A program made the position numbers and the translations under genes. 64,000 bases of DNA. It comes from Ifrita kowaldi. Taxonomy: Eukaryota; Chordata; Aves; Passeriformes; Cinclosomatidae. Under the pieces are notes generated by a model, which made no database searches, was not told the origin of the DNA, and was given only the letters and a program-made list of their open reading frames with translations. Positions 13,501 to 28,500 of this stretch are shown piece by piece; positions within the stretch are counted from its first letter, which is position 1, and the number at the start of each line of letters is the position of its first letter. The stretch lies in NCBI GenBank assembly GCA_013398055.1, contig VZRS01014884.1, positions 1 through 64,000 of the forward strand. Direction: 5' to 3'.

Positions 13501-16500
13501 AGATGCCACTACCAAAGACCTAAACTTGGAGAAAAAGCCTTGGCTGCTGAAGAGTGATTATGATTAATAGCTGAATAGACTACCAAGTGTGATTTTATAT
13601 TTCACTCCATGATCTAAAACTGTGAGTAAATACTTTATTGGTAAAATGTCCTGCTGGTCAGTGAGGAGTGGTATATTGAGGAGAAGCTGGGAAAAAGAAT
13701 AAGAAATACAAAACCATGTTACCACTTCAGGTACAAAGTACTTGCTCCAGTTCTAGCAAGTCAGGCTTTTAAAGTCTCACCATTCCCAGCTCGCTCCCTT
13801 TCCTCCATTACCTGGGCAGTTAACAGACCTCAGCCAATGCACAATAAAGAAAGAACCAAATGAAACACTGTTTTCCCTGGTCTGCAAAGTGCCTGTATAT
13901 AAAGGTTGAACAGATTAATAGTCTTATACAAGTGTTAAGCACTGGAATTTTTTCCATGAAAGACGAGTTATTAAGTGGTAAGAATGCACAGAATAATTTT
14001 GGGAACTCAAAGATTTAAATTGCAGATTTTGTGTTTCTCTATCTATGCTAAAACTGATCAAATAACAATTTATTTCTCCACCAGAAAGACTAAGAACTCC
14101 TGCAGAAAATCTTGAGTATATTTGAGAAGGTTGAAGCTCTGGGAAAAAATATGTGGCAACCTGGGGCTATACCTACATGCCCTAATTCCTCATGGATGGC
14201 AAGAGAATGACATGGAGTATGTGGAACTTCTCATTATTTGCATAAAGATGTGGTGGAGGCCATTGAACTTCCCAGATCAGCACACTGATAGGTGAAAAGC
14301 TTACTCAGTTTTAGTATCAGAAAAGACAATTACGAGAGTGGAAGCAAATAAAGTTCCTCAGCAAGACTGTGCACTGCCTTTGAATAGAGAAACACCTGAG
14401 TTCACCAAATTAAGTAATACATTAATGAAGTGTTCCTATCACAAGAAAGGGACTCAGGTTTCTGAGCTTTCTGATGAAAGTCAAGTCAGATCTTATATAT
14501 GTTAATCTGTTGTATGTCATCTCTATGGTAACCCAGCAGTGCACCTAGGGTTGCCAGACTGAATGTCTGAATGGTATTTTTCATAATACTAAACCTGCAG
14601 TCATAACAATGCAGAGCACAGCTTAAAGCAGGCTGCATGGAAAGGGAGAATTCAGGGAGATGACAGTTCAATTAATGCTCTGGAAAGGAAAGTAGTATCT
14701 CCAGAAGGAAATCAGCATATCAATACACAGTCAGACAGTTGGAACAACATCTCATTCACTTGCTAAAACTTCAAGGGCTAATCAAAAATGCTAATAAAAT
14801 GTGCTTCTCTAAACCAAGTAACACTAAGGCAAGAAGAGCATGAGATGAATAAATTTATTTGAATACAGAAGAATTCTGATATCCTTTAAATATAGCTAGG
14901 CAAAAGGAGATAAAAGATTTAGACTAACCAAGAAGAAGGCACCCTCCTAACAGGCTGCTAGCCTGAGTTCTGACTACCCCTAAGCATCAGTCTGAAGACA
15001 AGAGAGCCATTGATGCTCTGGTTAAAAGTGGAATGATCTCATGAGGGTATTTTGTCTTGGTAGCCCTGTTTCCCATTACACCATTGAGAAAAACCTTTTG
15101 CTCTGCTAATTAAAACAGTCTTCTCCCATACTGGTATGTTTAATAGCACCAAGCACTGCTCTTAGCATGGGAACTCAGCCATCTATAGTGTGGTAACTAT
15201 TCCTGGAATGGTTTTGACCTGTCCCAAACAGCACTTTCCCGAATAACTCCTAGCTTCCGTCCAGGAATGAATATCTGTCACAACCCCCAACAAGCATTTT
15301 AGATGCTACCACCCGATTCTAGGAGGTGAAAAAGTTTTCTAGCAATGGAAGCAGGCACTCTTAGGCTTATTGGCCTCAGAAGTGACAGTGATGGACAGTG
15401 TTTAATTTATCAGTACAGATGCAGAGGTGGGGGAGTGAAGCACAATTCTGGATTTGGGGTCTGAATAACTCTTAAGAGCTGTCATGGTAAATACTAGCTC
15501 TGCTGCCAGAATCATTGAGTAATGTGCCAGCAGGGGTGGTGCATGACAGCAGAAATCAGTCCATGTTGCAGATGCTTTCTGTGGGTCCTCGGATATACGG
15601 CTTTACATTCCACAGCTACTCTTCAGGCAGAGCCCTTTATTGAAAGCTGCTATGCAAAACCATTTATTTGAAGTATGTAAGTATATACATACAACAAGTA
15701 AAGTGCAAAAACATGAATTCGCTAGTTGTTCCACTGAGAATGGTGTAATTTGGGCACCCTGCACTCACAAGGTACTTGTAAACCCACAAGCATTTCTTAC
15801 TGTTTGAGACTAAATTCTGCCCACATTCCCACTGAGACAAGGGGATGGTTATAAAAGCCAGAGTGAGCCTACGTTCCTCTGGCCTGTGTAGGAGCTCACA
15901 TGCTCCAACAAGGTCTCCAACCCTGACAGCTGAGAGCAGGAAGCTCCACAGTTGACTCCAGAATGCATCTGCTAAAGATCTGAAGGCCTACAACAATCTC
16001 ATTGCAAGTTCCAAGCTCTAAAATCCTCTGCAGAGTAAGGTTTTCAATACTGTGTGTCATTTGGTTTTAACTACTGTCACATCTACAAGGAAAACAAAAG
16101 TCCTTAAAAGAATTCATGCTTAGGGACATGAAGGAGGATATGGACTCAGGACCCAGCATCTTCCTCCAACCAGAAGTCACACAGCACCACTTGCTAAGCT
16201 TTTCATTTGCGACTGTATTCCTTTCAGAATAAAGACATAGAGAAAATAATTTTTCTGCCTACACATAAAGTTCTTGGTTTTAAGTCTGTTTTACAGACTT
16301 ATCATTAAAAATGCATTAATTAAAAGGGCTTCTTGTAATCTTCATTAGTTCTTCCCAATGGAACCAGTGGCAGTTAATTCTTTTGCTTTAATTGATGGAT
16401 ATTGAAATGCCAGTATACCGAAAAATATACTGGCTTTTATGACAGTACATTTGGAAAAAAAAGAAAAGGCAGCACAATACTTTTGCATATATCATAAATC

Positions 16501-19500
16501 CATTTATTTCTCTTGACAATTTGTAAAATATAATGGCCAATTCTTACTACTACTAAAAACAACATAGCTCCTGAACTTCTTGTTTTCTCAAGCTGCAGGA
16601 TCTCCACCATTACAATTCTGCTCTAATGAATGTCCACAACTATGCTAAGAGTCATTCAAAAATAGGAATTAAAAAATCAAAATAAAGAACTTCAAGGCAG
16701 GTAATCATTACAGCTATTGCAAAGAGGAGACAACTTGAATAGTCACTAAGACTACAGAAGAAGCGTTTAGTGCTGAATGACATGGACACATCAGCTTCCA
16801 AATAAATTGCCTGTAAGCAATGCTAAAGTGACATTACACCATTTTCTTCCAATTCAGCTGAAAAACTAAGAACCATGCATAATGCATATCTAATGTTAGG
16901 TTCACACATCTACCCAGAAGATTCATGATAATTTTTAAAAATAGCAGGACTCACCCTCTCAGAAAAGAAAAACAATCCAACAACAAAAAACCCAACCCCA
17001 AATTTCATTCAAGACATCTTTTTGCAGCATCAGCAAGCATATCTACAGCTTCTTCCCACTTCTACTGGTTAAGCATAACAACTTCCTCAACTTTTGCAGA
17101 AATTAAGATCAGTTGCATAACACTACCAAAGCCTACCCAGAAGAAATGCTGCCCTTCATTTCAGTAAGGTCCATGGTGGGTGTGTTCTCACTGATGCCTT
17201 GTTCCTTCCTCAGTGAGGGCTCTGCCTTGTGCACTGCCATGTGCATCTTGGTCAGGCATTTGCTGTGACCCACAAGATAGTCTGGCTGGTACGGGGCCAC
17301 TGCTGCTCCTCTGACACGTGGCCTAACAAATCCAAATGTTGAAATAGAAGGTTTCCAACACTTTCTTTGTTGGAAGATGGAGAAAGAGACTCCAAAGGGA
17401 GGTGTAGTTGGGACTTTCACTACTGAAAATAATTTATTAAAGCAAGAATGAAGCTGGGGGGTCGATGATACCATTTGTGAAAATAATCCCACCAAAGATC
17501 CACAGCTTTTGCTAGTACACAGTTACACATTTCCTCTCACATCCCTTCCTCTTTGCAGAGATGTACCACAGCCAGAAGTTTATATGGTATAAATAAGTTC
17601 AGAAGGCTACAAGCAACTGCCCTGTTTCCCACAGCTGGACCATGACAACAAGCAAGGTAATGAAAACATCTCTGTCAGCAACAAACATGCTTTCAACTCC
17701 ACATGGATCCTGGTTCTCTTGTACCTCAATTCTTACCCTGAGCTGCAGGACAGAGTCTACTTTGTGGGTAAGAATAAATAATAAAAATCAACCATGTGCG
17801 AAATTGCCAGCATGCACTAATGTTAATTTCTGGAGTGCATGTAGGTGGGCAAGTCGTCTTTTGTTGCAAGCTATATGGTAAAAAATTACATGAAATTATT
17901 AACACATCAAATTCATGTATTGTGTTGATGGCTCCTCTGCAATGCACTTTGCTATGAAGAAAGGCCATCCTCTGGATATTTAGTCCAACAGAAATCCTCC
18001 CAGTAGCCACATACCAAGCTTAATACAGTATTCACAGACTTCACTGGCAGCAATGCAAGATCACAGAACAGATGACTTGGACAAACCTAATGATAATTAT
18101 CAAACACTGCTATTTTTGGCTAGTAGGATTTCTCGTCTGCAATTTCTTGAGCATCTGTTCCTGAATTTGGGGATAAGAGCAAAAAATGAGGTACTAGCTC
18201 ATCTTAGGTATAAGGCTTCAAGAAATTATAAAAATAGGTTGCTTTAAAAAAAAGCAACTTTCTCAGCAGAATTATTTTCATCATTTCCTACCCACACCCA
18301 AAACTAATCTATCCTGTCAACCCACCTGCTTTTTTTGTTTCCCTGACTGGATGAAATAACACAGCCAGGCTATTCGTTCCTCCCACCAAGTCATCCAGTA
18401 TTCCTGGATGTTATTTTAGATGCAAGTTTCATTTATTGTCTGAAGTAATAAGCATAAATCCAGTTTTAAGGAAAATGCAGTTTTGTATAAGTCTATTGCA
18501 TTCCATTCTGTCTGCTCCATCTGCATGTGCAATCTGCTTCTATATTTTCAGCCAGCTTGCATGGGCAGATTAATGCGCACAATTAGAAAGCAACCTCACA
18601 GGCGTTCAATAAAATGCCTTCATTATTACACTCAAGAGAGTCCCTTTGGATGTCTATAAAAGCCTAGTTTTCTGCCTGTTAGCTAAATAATTGACAACGC
18701 TTAAAATAATCAGGAGCAAATGAACAAAACGAAGACAATTGTGGTGAAAAGAAGCAAACAAAGGATTCTCAAGGCTGCAAATGCTTTTTGTGCGAGCCCT
18801 CTTTCATTCTCTTCAGCAACCTGTATTAAAAGTCTGGTCAGGTTTACATTTGCACTTCTGTGGGGAAAATTTGTTGCCAGCCTGCTGTTTGAACCACACA
18901 TCATAGGGGACTGAAAACTGGCAAGGACACTAGCATTTATCCTGTAAAAATTGATAAATAAATAAAAATTCTGTTTTGATTCAGGTTTTATTCTCCTGCA
19001 TTTTATGACTTTTGAGAAAACGGCCTTGGCAGGCAAGTGTATATCAGCTTGGTTTGGTGAACCTCCTGCATTGTGTTTGGAATATGCACTCAGAGACACT
19101 CTGGCAAATTCTGTTTCCAGCTCCAAATTCTGAGCAGAATATATTGAGTGCGCACATGTACCCGAGTCCAGCAGTGCCAGGAATTTTTACAGGAATACAA
19201 CCTTCACAAAAACAGAGGCATGAATATGTAGCAAAGGGAAGGATGAAGTGACACAACACTCATCATGTACTATTAGAATGTCACCCTATTTTTTAGTCTG
19301 CTTTTTCCATTACATAAATAGGTAGATGCCTATTAGAAAAACAGTGGACCACACCCAACACTACAGTTCCTGGAAAGTCAAATCCAAATTTAGTAAAAGC
19401 ATCTAACTAGAGATCTGGGCTAAAACCGTATGGTAAGACACCCTACAGTTCAGACACAGATTCACACAGCTTGCACAGCCAGCCACTGAAAACAGCCAGT

Positions 19501-22500
19501 CATGATATATCCATCCTCATTACTGTTTAAATGACAACTGTGGTGTACTAAATAAAGAGGGACGTCCTGAAAAGTCCTGTTCTTTGTTTCCTCTTGGAAA
19601 GATGGGCACTCAGTTCTTCCCTCACATGGATTAGCAATTGCAAAGTACGGACTACACAAGCTTCCAGTACCTTTTAGTGCACTCTGACAGAAACACAACC
19701 AGGCCAATTATGCAAAACGCATCCAGGATACCATGACTCAGAAGGAAGGACTCCATTTCATGTGTAAGTAGTTTCTGGTAAAAAGTCAACACATATTCCC
19801 CATTTTCTAAATCTGGCATCTGCAGGGACAGAACCACAGCAACTCTGTCACCAACAAATCCCTCATGTGCTTCTTCTCTGTTACCACACACCATAGCAAC
19901 TCCTGCTAAGCAGCAACTTCTCCACCCCAAAGTTTGCTCCTGTGTGCTCTTAAGGCTTTTAATACACAGCTACTTCAGGAGACACTTTGTGAGCTTTTTC
20001 TGTTTTAGTCACCAAACAAAGCCTGAATCCACTGGGGTCAGAGGAGGGACTGATCCCAAAATTGTGAGGTTTGCAGACTTTTTAATTGCACTCTGCATGC
20101 CTGTCTAGACTACATTCTCACAAGACACAAACACATATTCAAGCAACTGTGGTAACAGATATAGCTGACTTTCAAGGACCTGTTGTACACGAAGAAGCTA
20201 ACAAGGCTTTCAAGAGATAGGAAATAACTATATTCTGTAGACAGCACAAAAGGTTACAGACAATCTTCCTTTTTAGCACTCACTTCATGTTAGACCCTTT
20301 GACAAGGGATTTGAGTGAGAAGTTCTTGTTTTTAATAGCGACAGGAATTTAATCAGAAAAACGAAATTCTGGGCAGCCTCATGCTTTATTGTCAGAGCAT
20401 GTTAATGACATGAGAATCTTAAGTGCTTTTCCTTATCAAATAGAAGCGGCACTTCATGAAGGAGAGATACTGATTGGGCTGTACCCCTTGGAGGCTGATA
20501 CAGCTAGAGGTGGTGATCAATTTTAAAAGGTTTCCCAGTTAATGAGACTGCTGGTAGGCATTGATCTCCTCAGGAAAATTGTGATGTTGCAGCTACAGAT
20601 CTTACAGAGGACAGACTAACAAGGGAGCTTATCTTTTGAAATGGCTCTATAGGCCATGACTTTGCAGAGGTCACTGCTTTATATGCAGCTCATGACCTTC
20701 CCTCCCCCTGTTCCCAGCAAGCAGAGGAGATCAAAATAGTCCAGCAGAGAGAGTGAGGAAAGGGGCACAACCTCATATTTGTTCTCTTCGCCTCTAGACG
20801 AAGGGTCTTAGAGAAGGGAAGTAATGAGTCACTCATTTTTGCATGGTAGGCAAAAGCACATCTTTAAATACCAAGCACTTCTACACAAACGTGCTGCTAA
20901 TAACCAGCAGTACTTCAATGGAGTTACTTCACAAAATCTGAAATGCCATTCAGAAGCTTTTCGTTACTCTTGGATGCTGTGCTCCTTAATGCCAATGTGT
21001 CTTGGCAATGCATCCTCAACAACATCCAGTGGTACACCCTCCTCTTCCTGTGCCCACCAGAGAATTCCATCAGAGCAGGGAAGGCAGTGGTGTCACTGTG
21101 CCTGTTGAGGAATACATTCTGCACAGGTAGCTCAGTGTCCAGCTGCAGGTTGAGCTCTGGGGGGCTGGAGCTCAAGCCCCAGGCAAAGGATTATGAACTG
21201 CGGACCTCCTGCATAACAAAGGGCCTGGGGACCTGTGACCTGGCCAGGGGAATAGACATTGGGAGACACGGCAGGAGCTGACGACCCCAGACTTCCCTCT
21301 GCTTAGACTGTGAGGGGACAAAAGCCGAGGAGTTCCTTTGTTCAGGGTCCCTCCTTGGAAGCACCAGCTCAAGCTGCTATTTTGTTATTTAGTTATTGCA
21401 CCATGATTAAGTTATTTTAAGTATCTGGACATCTGAGACTCTCCAGTGGGAAACCTGATTTGAACCTGGTGTGACTGTGTGAGCGTGGTGGGTGTGACTG
21501 TGAAGGGGCCTCAGTCCCAGCTCAGGTGGTGTGAAAGTGACTGACAGAGTGGCTCCTGGATGGTCAGACAGGCAAGTTTCCTTAACAGTGCAGCATGCAA
21601 GGGCTTTGCTTAACCAAAATTGCATTCACTGGAGGTAGGTTTCCAGCTCACTTCCTCCAGGTGTTGTATCTACAGGGCCCTCCTGGTGAATGTTCAATAC
21701 ATAGTACATACAAATAATGTTCTGGTACTTAAGCAATGGAGCTTGAGTCACTCCAGTGATCACCTCATCTTCACTTTCAGTTGCATCAGAGATGACACCA
21801 GCTGAACGCTCACAAGGCTTTTCTTAACCCGTGGACAGAATGGCTGCCAGCCAGTGCCCAGGCAGCCAGAGCTTCTGCATCACCTGGGGACTACCTGGCT
21901 GCCCACAAAGAATTAGTTGTGTTGGAAAAGACCTTTACAATCACCAAGTCCAATCATTAACCCAGCATTGCCAAGTCCAGCACTAAACCATTTCCTTAAG
22001 CATCACAACTACATGTTTTTAAATACCACCAGGGATGGTGACTCAACCACTTACTTCCCTGGGCTGCCTGTTCCGACGCTTGGACACCCTTTTGGTGAAG
22101 AAATTTTTCACTTGTGGCCATTTCCTCTTTTCCTATGTTTCAGAGGGTTTGGACCTGCTTTTGACAAAACCAAACTTACTTTTAATGGAAAAGACCACTG
22201 ACAGCAGAATTCATTTCACCCTAAGCAAAAAAAAGGTACAGACAGGGAAGGTGAAAGAAAGGAAGAGATATGTGTCTGTTCATAACTGAATATGCCTTAA
22301 GATAAAAAATCAGATTAAATGGGAAGACAAGAACCCTGACAATCCCCTCAGGAAAAGCAAGGCCCATAAATGAGGACCTTGCACTGCAAAGATCTGATGT
22401 GTATCTTGTTGATTTGGACTCAAAGAGAATCAAAGTGTCTAGTCTGTCAGAAACAGGCAGAGATCTAAAGTTGTGCAGTCTTCAGAATTCCTGAGGAATC

Positions 22501-25500
22501 AAGATGTGTGTGTGTGTAGACATCCACACCAGGATAAACAGCAAGCCAAACACCAATATCTGGAGACAAATACTGGCAACATATTAAGGGAAAGAGCTGT
22601 GCCTAAAGCCAAATGGGAAGAAACAAAAGGAAAAATACAAGAAAAGCCGAAATCAGTGAGAAAGCACTAAAGTGTCTGTACATTAGAGAACAGAGTCTGG
22701 GCACGTGATGAAAGAACTGGAGCCACTAGCATGGGACAAAAGTGACTCCTTTAAAGGTCACAGAGGAGGAAAAAGAAATCAATCTGGCTAAGAATACAGG
22801 TGAGTAATTTCAGAAGCCAAAGATAAAAAAGGTAAAGGTGACTAAACAGCATTGTGTGTTAATTATGTGATAGAATCAGTTTGGATCAGTTAAAAAAAAA
22901 TAAATAGGGTAGAGTGAATGGGCAAGGCAGGAACTTCACTGCCAATGGAATTAATTATATCAGGACTTAGGCCGTATCTAAATCTGACATTAAGGAGGTA
23001 TTCTTGGGAAATAGGTCTTTGCAACAGATCTCCACATTTAAGTAGGACTATGCTAAATAGAGGAAGTCCTCATTATTTACATGTGGGTTAGACTTCTTTA
23101 CTAATCAACAAAATGAATGGGTGGAGGTGTAATTTAGATTCTGTTTTGATAATTAGTCTTGGATTGAATGATTACATATTGATTCAGATAGAGAACAAAA
23201 GCACAAAGTCATTTTATAATTCACCATTTTCATTCCAAAGCGTATGTTTTAGGAAGCTCAGAGAGGTCTACAGAAAAAATTTCTCACAGAATTAGGTGTG
23301 GAGGAGGCTTGAATATTTCACAGAATCATAAAATCATCCATGAAATCTGGATGTCATCTTGTCTTACCCTCTGCTCAAGCAGGGTGACCTTGAGACAGCT
23401 ACCCAGAACTTTTGAATATCTCCAAGGATGGAGAATCCACAACCTGCCTGGGTAACCTGTATTCATGTTCAGCCATTCTCAGAGTAAAAAAAGTGTTTCT
23501 TGATGTTCAGTGGGAACCTCTTGTGGTTCAGTTTGTGCCCATTGTCCTGAAGTCAAAAGTTTCAAGTCAAAAATTGAAAAAAATAGCAACAGAAGCCAAA
23601 CCCTTCCTGAGCCCCAAACCAGGAAAAAAATGCAAACAAATAAATAATATTAAATAACAATTAAAACCCAAACAAACAAAACAGGACAAGTAGATATGGA
23701 ATTTTAGGTTTTAAGTTTCAAATTTTACTTACCACTTCTGATCTTCAAGAAACATTTCTCTTCTTTGCATTTCTTCTTGTCTTTTTTTAACTTCAAGTCT
23801 CTCTGCCTACAGCATTAAAAACAGGAAAACATACTTGAGGTTTCCAATAAACCAGAAACAAACATCAATCATTTCAATTCCAATATTTCAATATTTTGGT
23901 TTTTAAAAGATCTATAGCAGTTGGGTACATAAGTGACCCAGTCTCAAATTTAAAGGTATTCACTCATGAACAAACATCTCCTAGTCAAGAGACTTGTTTA
24001 AAATAGAAGATGGCATGGTGGTCCTAGTACCCATCTACCCAAAAGGCCTTGTGAGCCTTCACAGCTGTCATGTCACAGCCCTGCTGGGGGACATCTCGGG
24101 GTGCAACTGATGCAACCTGGGTCCTTGCAAGAAGGTAGAAGAGCCAAAGCACTGCACCAAAGCAGATGATAGTCCTGTGGCACCGACAGTGCAGTGATGT
24201 GAGTACATGTAGCTCACAGACCCGAGCTGCAGGAGCATTAGGTACTGGCCAGTTGAACACATTCTAAGGAGGATGAAAAGTGGGAGACATCTGTACTTAA
24301 CCAGAATTTTTCTGCCTCAGATACCATATCTGGTGCAAGAGTCACCCAAATCCTTGGCGCATAAAACTCCTCTCTAAATCTGGATACTGCACAAATGATT
24401 AAGTCCTTTAATACAAAATTGCATATAATTTCCAACGGAAGTATCATCTAACCTGCCCAAACCCCAAATTCAAGTAGAATAAAACATTGAAATAAAGCAA
24501 AAACTAGACAACTTGCTGCAACAGCAATATGCAGTTCAAGCTAAATTCCAGTGAAAAGGAGGCCAGCCAAATTTTTGTTTTGGCTCACAGGTTGCAGTTA
24601 GGTCCAGTGGGAAGAGCAGTTAAAAGGCAGTTCAATGTATGAAAAGCACAAATTAGAAGTGCCAACCCGAGATTTCAGCCCGCTATATTTCGAGCTCCCA
24701 CACTGCAGTTGGTGGGGGATGCTCCAGTAAGAGCTCCCAGGCAATGATCACAACAACTCGCATGCGGAGCAAAATACAGCCTCGGACTGTCACTCTGCTC
24801 ATTGCCCACCCGCAAAATGAAAAAAGGTAATTGCTCGGTAACCCAGCAACCAGACATTGCTCTGAACGAAGTGCCCTGGAAATTTCAGACAATACCTTGC
24901 ACAGATGAGAAGGGAAGTGTAGGTGAAAATGGGCCCTTTGGCCAGAGCCCCAAATCAGGGAGATAACACTGTGCCTGATCAGAGGTACTGTGCAAGGACA
25001 GGGAGAACGAGGAGGGGGAAATGTGTAAGGGGTGTCAAGAACAGGGCTGAAACCCCAGCTTGATAATCTTCTTCCTGTCCTGCTAGCAAAAACATTTCAG
25101 AAGGATTACAATTCTACTGGCAGTTACTCAATTACTTTGCCTTTAGCTATTTCAGGATGCGTATTTTTTAATTGGATAAAGAATGACTGTCTGAAAGAGA
25201 TTTGCAAAACAAGTGCAAATTCCTCCTTTGCATGCATTGGATTAAGAAAAAAAATCCTTTCAGATGTCTGCAGATAGGAAAAGAGTCACTATGTTGTGTG
25301 ATGATATAAACTGCTGGAAGGCAAAAGACTTAGAAGCTGTTATTTGGAAAAAGGCAGTGGGAAGTAAACAAAAGGAGGAAGGTGAATCTCTGAATAAGAT
25401 GCCTTGTTATTCAGTCATTTGACATGCAGAGACAGTGATAGAACGTATTACGTACTGATGCAATTCAAAAATTTAACCAAACTGTAGTAAGAAGCATCCC

Positions 25501-28500
25501 TACACACTATGGGTGAATTTAGAGTGTTCAGGGGATATTTCGTTTGCTCCTAACCAAGACACAGATGATGTTTTAGGCTAAAAAATCTCCCACTCATTTG
25601 TGCAGCTTCCCAATTTACAGGGAAAGAAAGGAAAGAGGCAAAGGAAAAGAAATCTTATGGCTTCTGTTATTGCCAAAGGTGATGCTGATACCCTCAAGAC
25701 ACCAGCCATAGCTCCCAGGCTTTTCCCCAACACTGCCCAATACCGCAAGCTGATGCCTTCACCTCTGAAAAAGCACTGGATGTGGGATCCACCACCACAA
25801 GTTCTAAAAAAAATCCAAAGCTCACAGGACTTGTTGTCTAGCTCCTAGCTAGAGAACAGAGATATTAACTTTGATAAATACAAATCCTCAGTAGCAACCC
25901 TGTCTCCTACTAGCTGAAAAAATAAGGGAATATCCTACGGCTATTCTACCACCAGAATGGTACCTGAAGAAAACTCCAGCATCTTGAAATTACTCACTTG
26001 TGGCAGGTGTGACTAATTGTTACTCTAGAAGTTTATCCTAGGACACCTGCCAACTAATTTTTACTCTGGAAGTTTACCCTAGGACATCTAGAGAACAGTG
26101 ATATTAACTTTGATAAATACAAATCCTCAGTAGCAACCTGCCTCCCACTAGCTGAAAATATAAGGGAATATCCTACAACTATTCTACCAACAGCATGGTA
26201 CCTGAAGAAAACTGCAGCATCTTGAAATTACTCAGTTGTGGCTGGTGTAACTAGTTTTTACTCTGAAGTTTACCCTTGGATGCATACACATGACAGGTGA
26301 CAAGATGGGGACATTCTCTAACTAATGACAGTCTTTCAACAGACATTGCCAAGCACTCCACATTTGGCACCATGTTCAAAAAGCCAGGAGTGGAACAGCT
26401 GTGATATTGAAGGTAAACACATTGAAAAATGCTAGCAGAAGGTCTGCAAAGGGCCCGTTTTTAACAAATTCCTGAAAAAAGGCCACTTATGCTGATTAAC
26501 ACAGTCAAATTAAAGAGCACATGATTTGATAAAAAAAAAAATGAAATTACAGGTTATCCTGAATAAGACAGTTTCTGAAGATGGCAGGACTGTTTACTAT
26601 ATAATGTAAGAGAAAAAAAAGTTGCATGCAGTAGAATTACTCTGAGCCTTTTCACTTCAAATTGTTTGAATCTTCTAATATTCAGTCAAGACCTAAACTA
26701 TATAAGGCAAGGCTAAAGGCAGGGTAACAGCAATAGAAATTCAGTGACAGGAAACAGAAATATCCAGTGCACTGAAGTCATCCAATTTTACGTACAGAAC
26801 AAATGAGAAAAGTTTAAAAAACAAGAAGCCACGTATCAGCTGCTTGCTTATTTTTTTGGGAACTTTGACAGTCCTTTCACCCAATAGACACAAAGGAAAT
26901 TATGGTCCAGTCTGGTCAAGCACTGTGATGTGAAGGGCTGCACAAAAGATACCAACTGCAGACATCTACTATAATGAGCAAATAATTAAAAAACCTACTT
27001 CCCATGTACTTCCACACTTTCTGCAGATTAGACACACATCTCAGCATCAGGGAAAAATACAGACATAGGGAATTCCCTGCTAGTGTTACAAAGTCTTTTC
27101 CAAATTATTTCAGTGAGCACTCAGAGATCATTAGCTTCAAATACCCAAACTCATGCAGCCCACGGTTATGCCGTGAACAAACCACAACAGTCTCAGGACA
27201 AGCTGCCTGTCATGAAGCGCATGGGTGACTTGTGTATTTGTTCAGACAAGGAGCACGGAATGAAGAATCTTTCATTTCTCTGGGAGCTGGAGAGAGACAA
27301 GGTAGATGCCAAGAGCACTGGTATTCCAGCACCTAATAACCCCATGGTTAATTAAAGAATGACAGAGACAGGCAGGTGGACTCGTACAGATGGTAAAGCA
27401 GACCTTCCGTATTTGGGTACTGCTTTGGCAGACACACAGTTTTCTCTTGTTCACAAAGATAATGGGAAAGTGGATGCTGCTTTTCTCTGCAAAACCAGCA
27501 TTAAAACAGTAACATAAACAGATCCTAAGTTCACAAGCAGCACTGGCTCACAGTACATCATCCTTACAATCAAGGAAGAACTGAGCTGAGTACCAGCACC
27601 CGTTCTAGTCATCGCACATTAGTCTGCAGGGCTTCACGATTCATGTTTGTTGGCAAAGAAGCTTTGCAGCTGTGAAAGTTCCAGGGCTCCTGCTGATAAA
27701 GCTGGCTAGCTATTATCTCCTCTCAGACTGCCACACAATTTGGTTTTTACTGAATGAATAATAACCTTGAGCAAAAGAAGGGCTGGCCAGCAAGAAAAGA
27801 CAGCCTGTGAACTTGCAGAAAGACATGCTCCCAGCCAGTGCCCTCCAGGTGCAGTTGAATACAAATCTAGCACTTCAAATACAAAGCTCCTTTCCTTTGG
27901 TAAACAGAGCCCAAGCTGGTTGTACAGCACCAGTAGGATCCCTGTCATTCTCAGGTCTTGGGAGCCTTTCATCTTTAGGCAGGGTGAGATAGCCAAATTG
28001 ACACCTTCTAGTTGCTCTCCAGCATGCTTTTCTTAAATACAGAGTTGAACTTTTAATATGTAATCATTGTCCAAGAAGAAATCTTCATTGGCTCAATCGC
28101 TATTGTGGAAGACAATCTGGATAAACAAATTCAAATTAGGAGTTCCCTTTCAAGCACCTCTGTTTTGTTTGATTGCTTTCTGGGTACATGTTTATTTAGT
28201 CAAATTGGACAGTCTGTTTGGCAAAGATGTTGCTGCAATGTTGCATACTCCTTCAGAAAAAATGGATACTTACAGTTTTACTATCTACAACATCTATAAA
28301 GATTTTATAATCTGTGGGAGTGAAGGTAAGGAAATTAAAGAGCATGAAAACAAACCTGATACATCAATATATTTTCCAGGTGTAACTAGAAATTACAGCA
28401 GTGTTGTAACATTTTTCTTGTCCAATGCCCATGGGCAAACAACATATATTAAATAATTAATCCACTCTCTTTCACTGCCATCATCGCTGCTTGTGGAGCT

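Larger units (their letters stand above)
12604..23732 (-). other. EPSTI1 intron 6
   Basis: About 11.1 kb, the longest intron. From 12.6 to 21.1 kb I see only AT-rich sequence with no recognisable repeat or exon. From 21.1 to 23.6 kb it holds a GC-richer LTR-like block and two minus-oriented CR1 copies. A candidate branch point and pyrimidine tract precede exon 7. Confidence 0.8.

Noticed and set aside
28067..28456. 129-codon plus-strand open frame inside EPSTI1 intron 5
   Set aside because: No motif, no similarity and no splice-site support.
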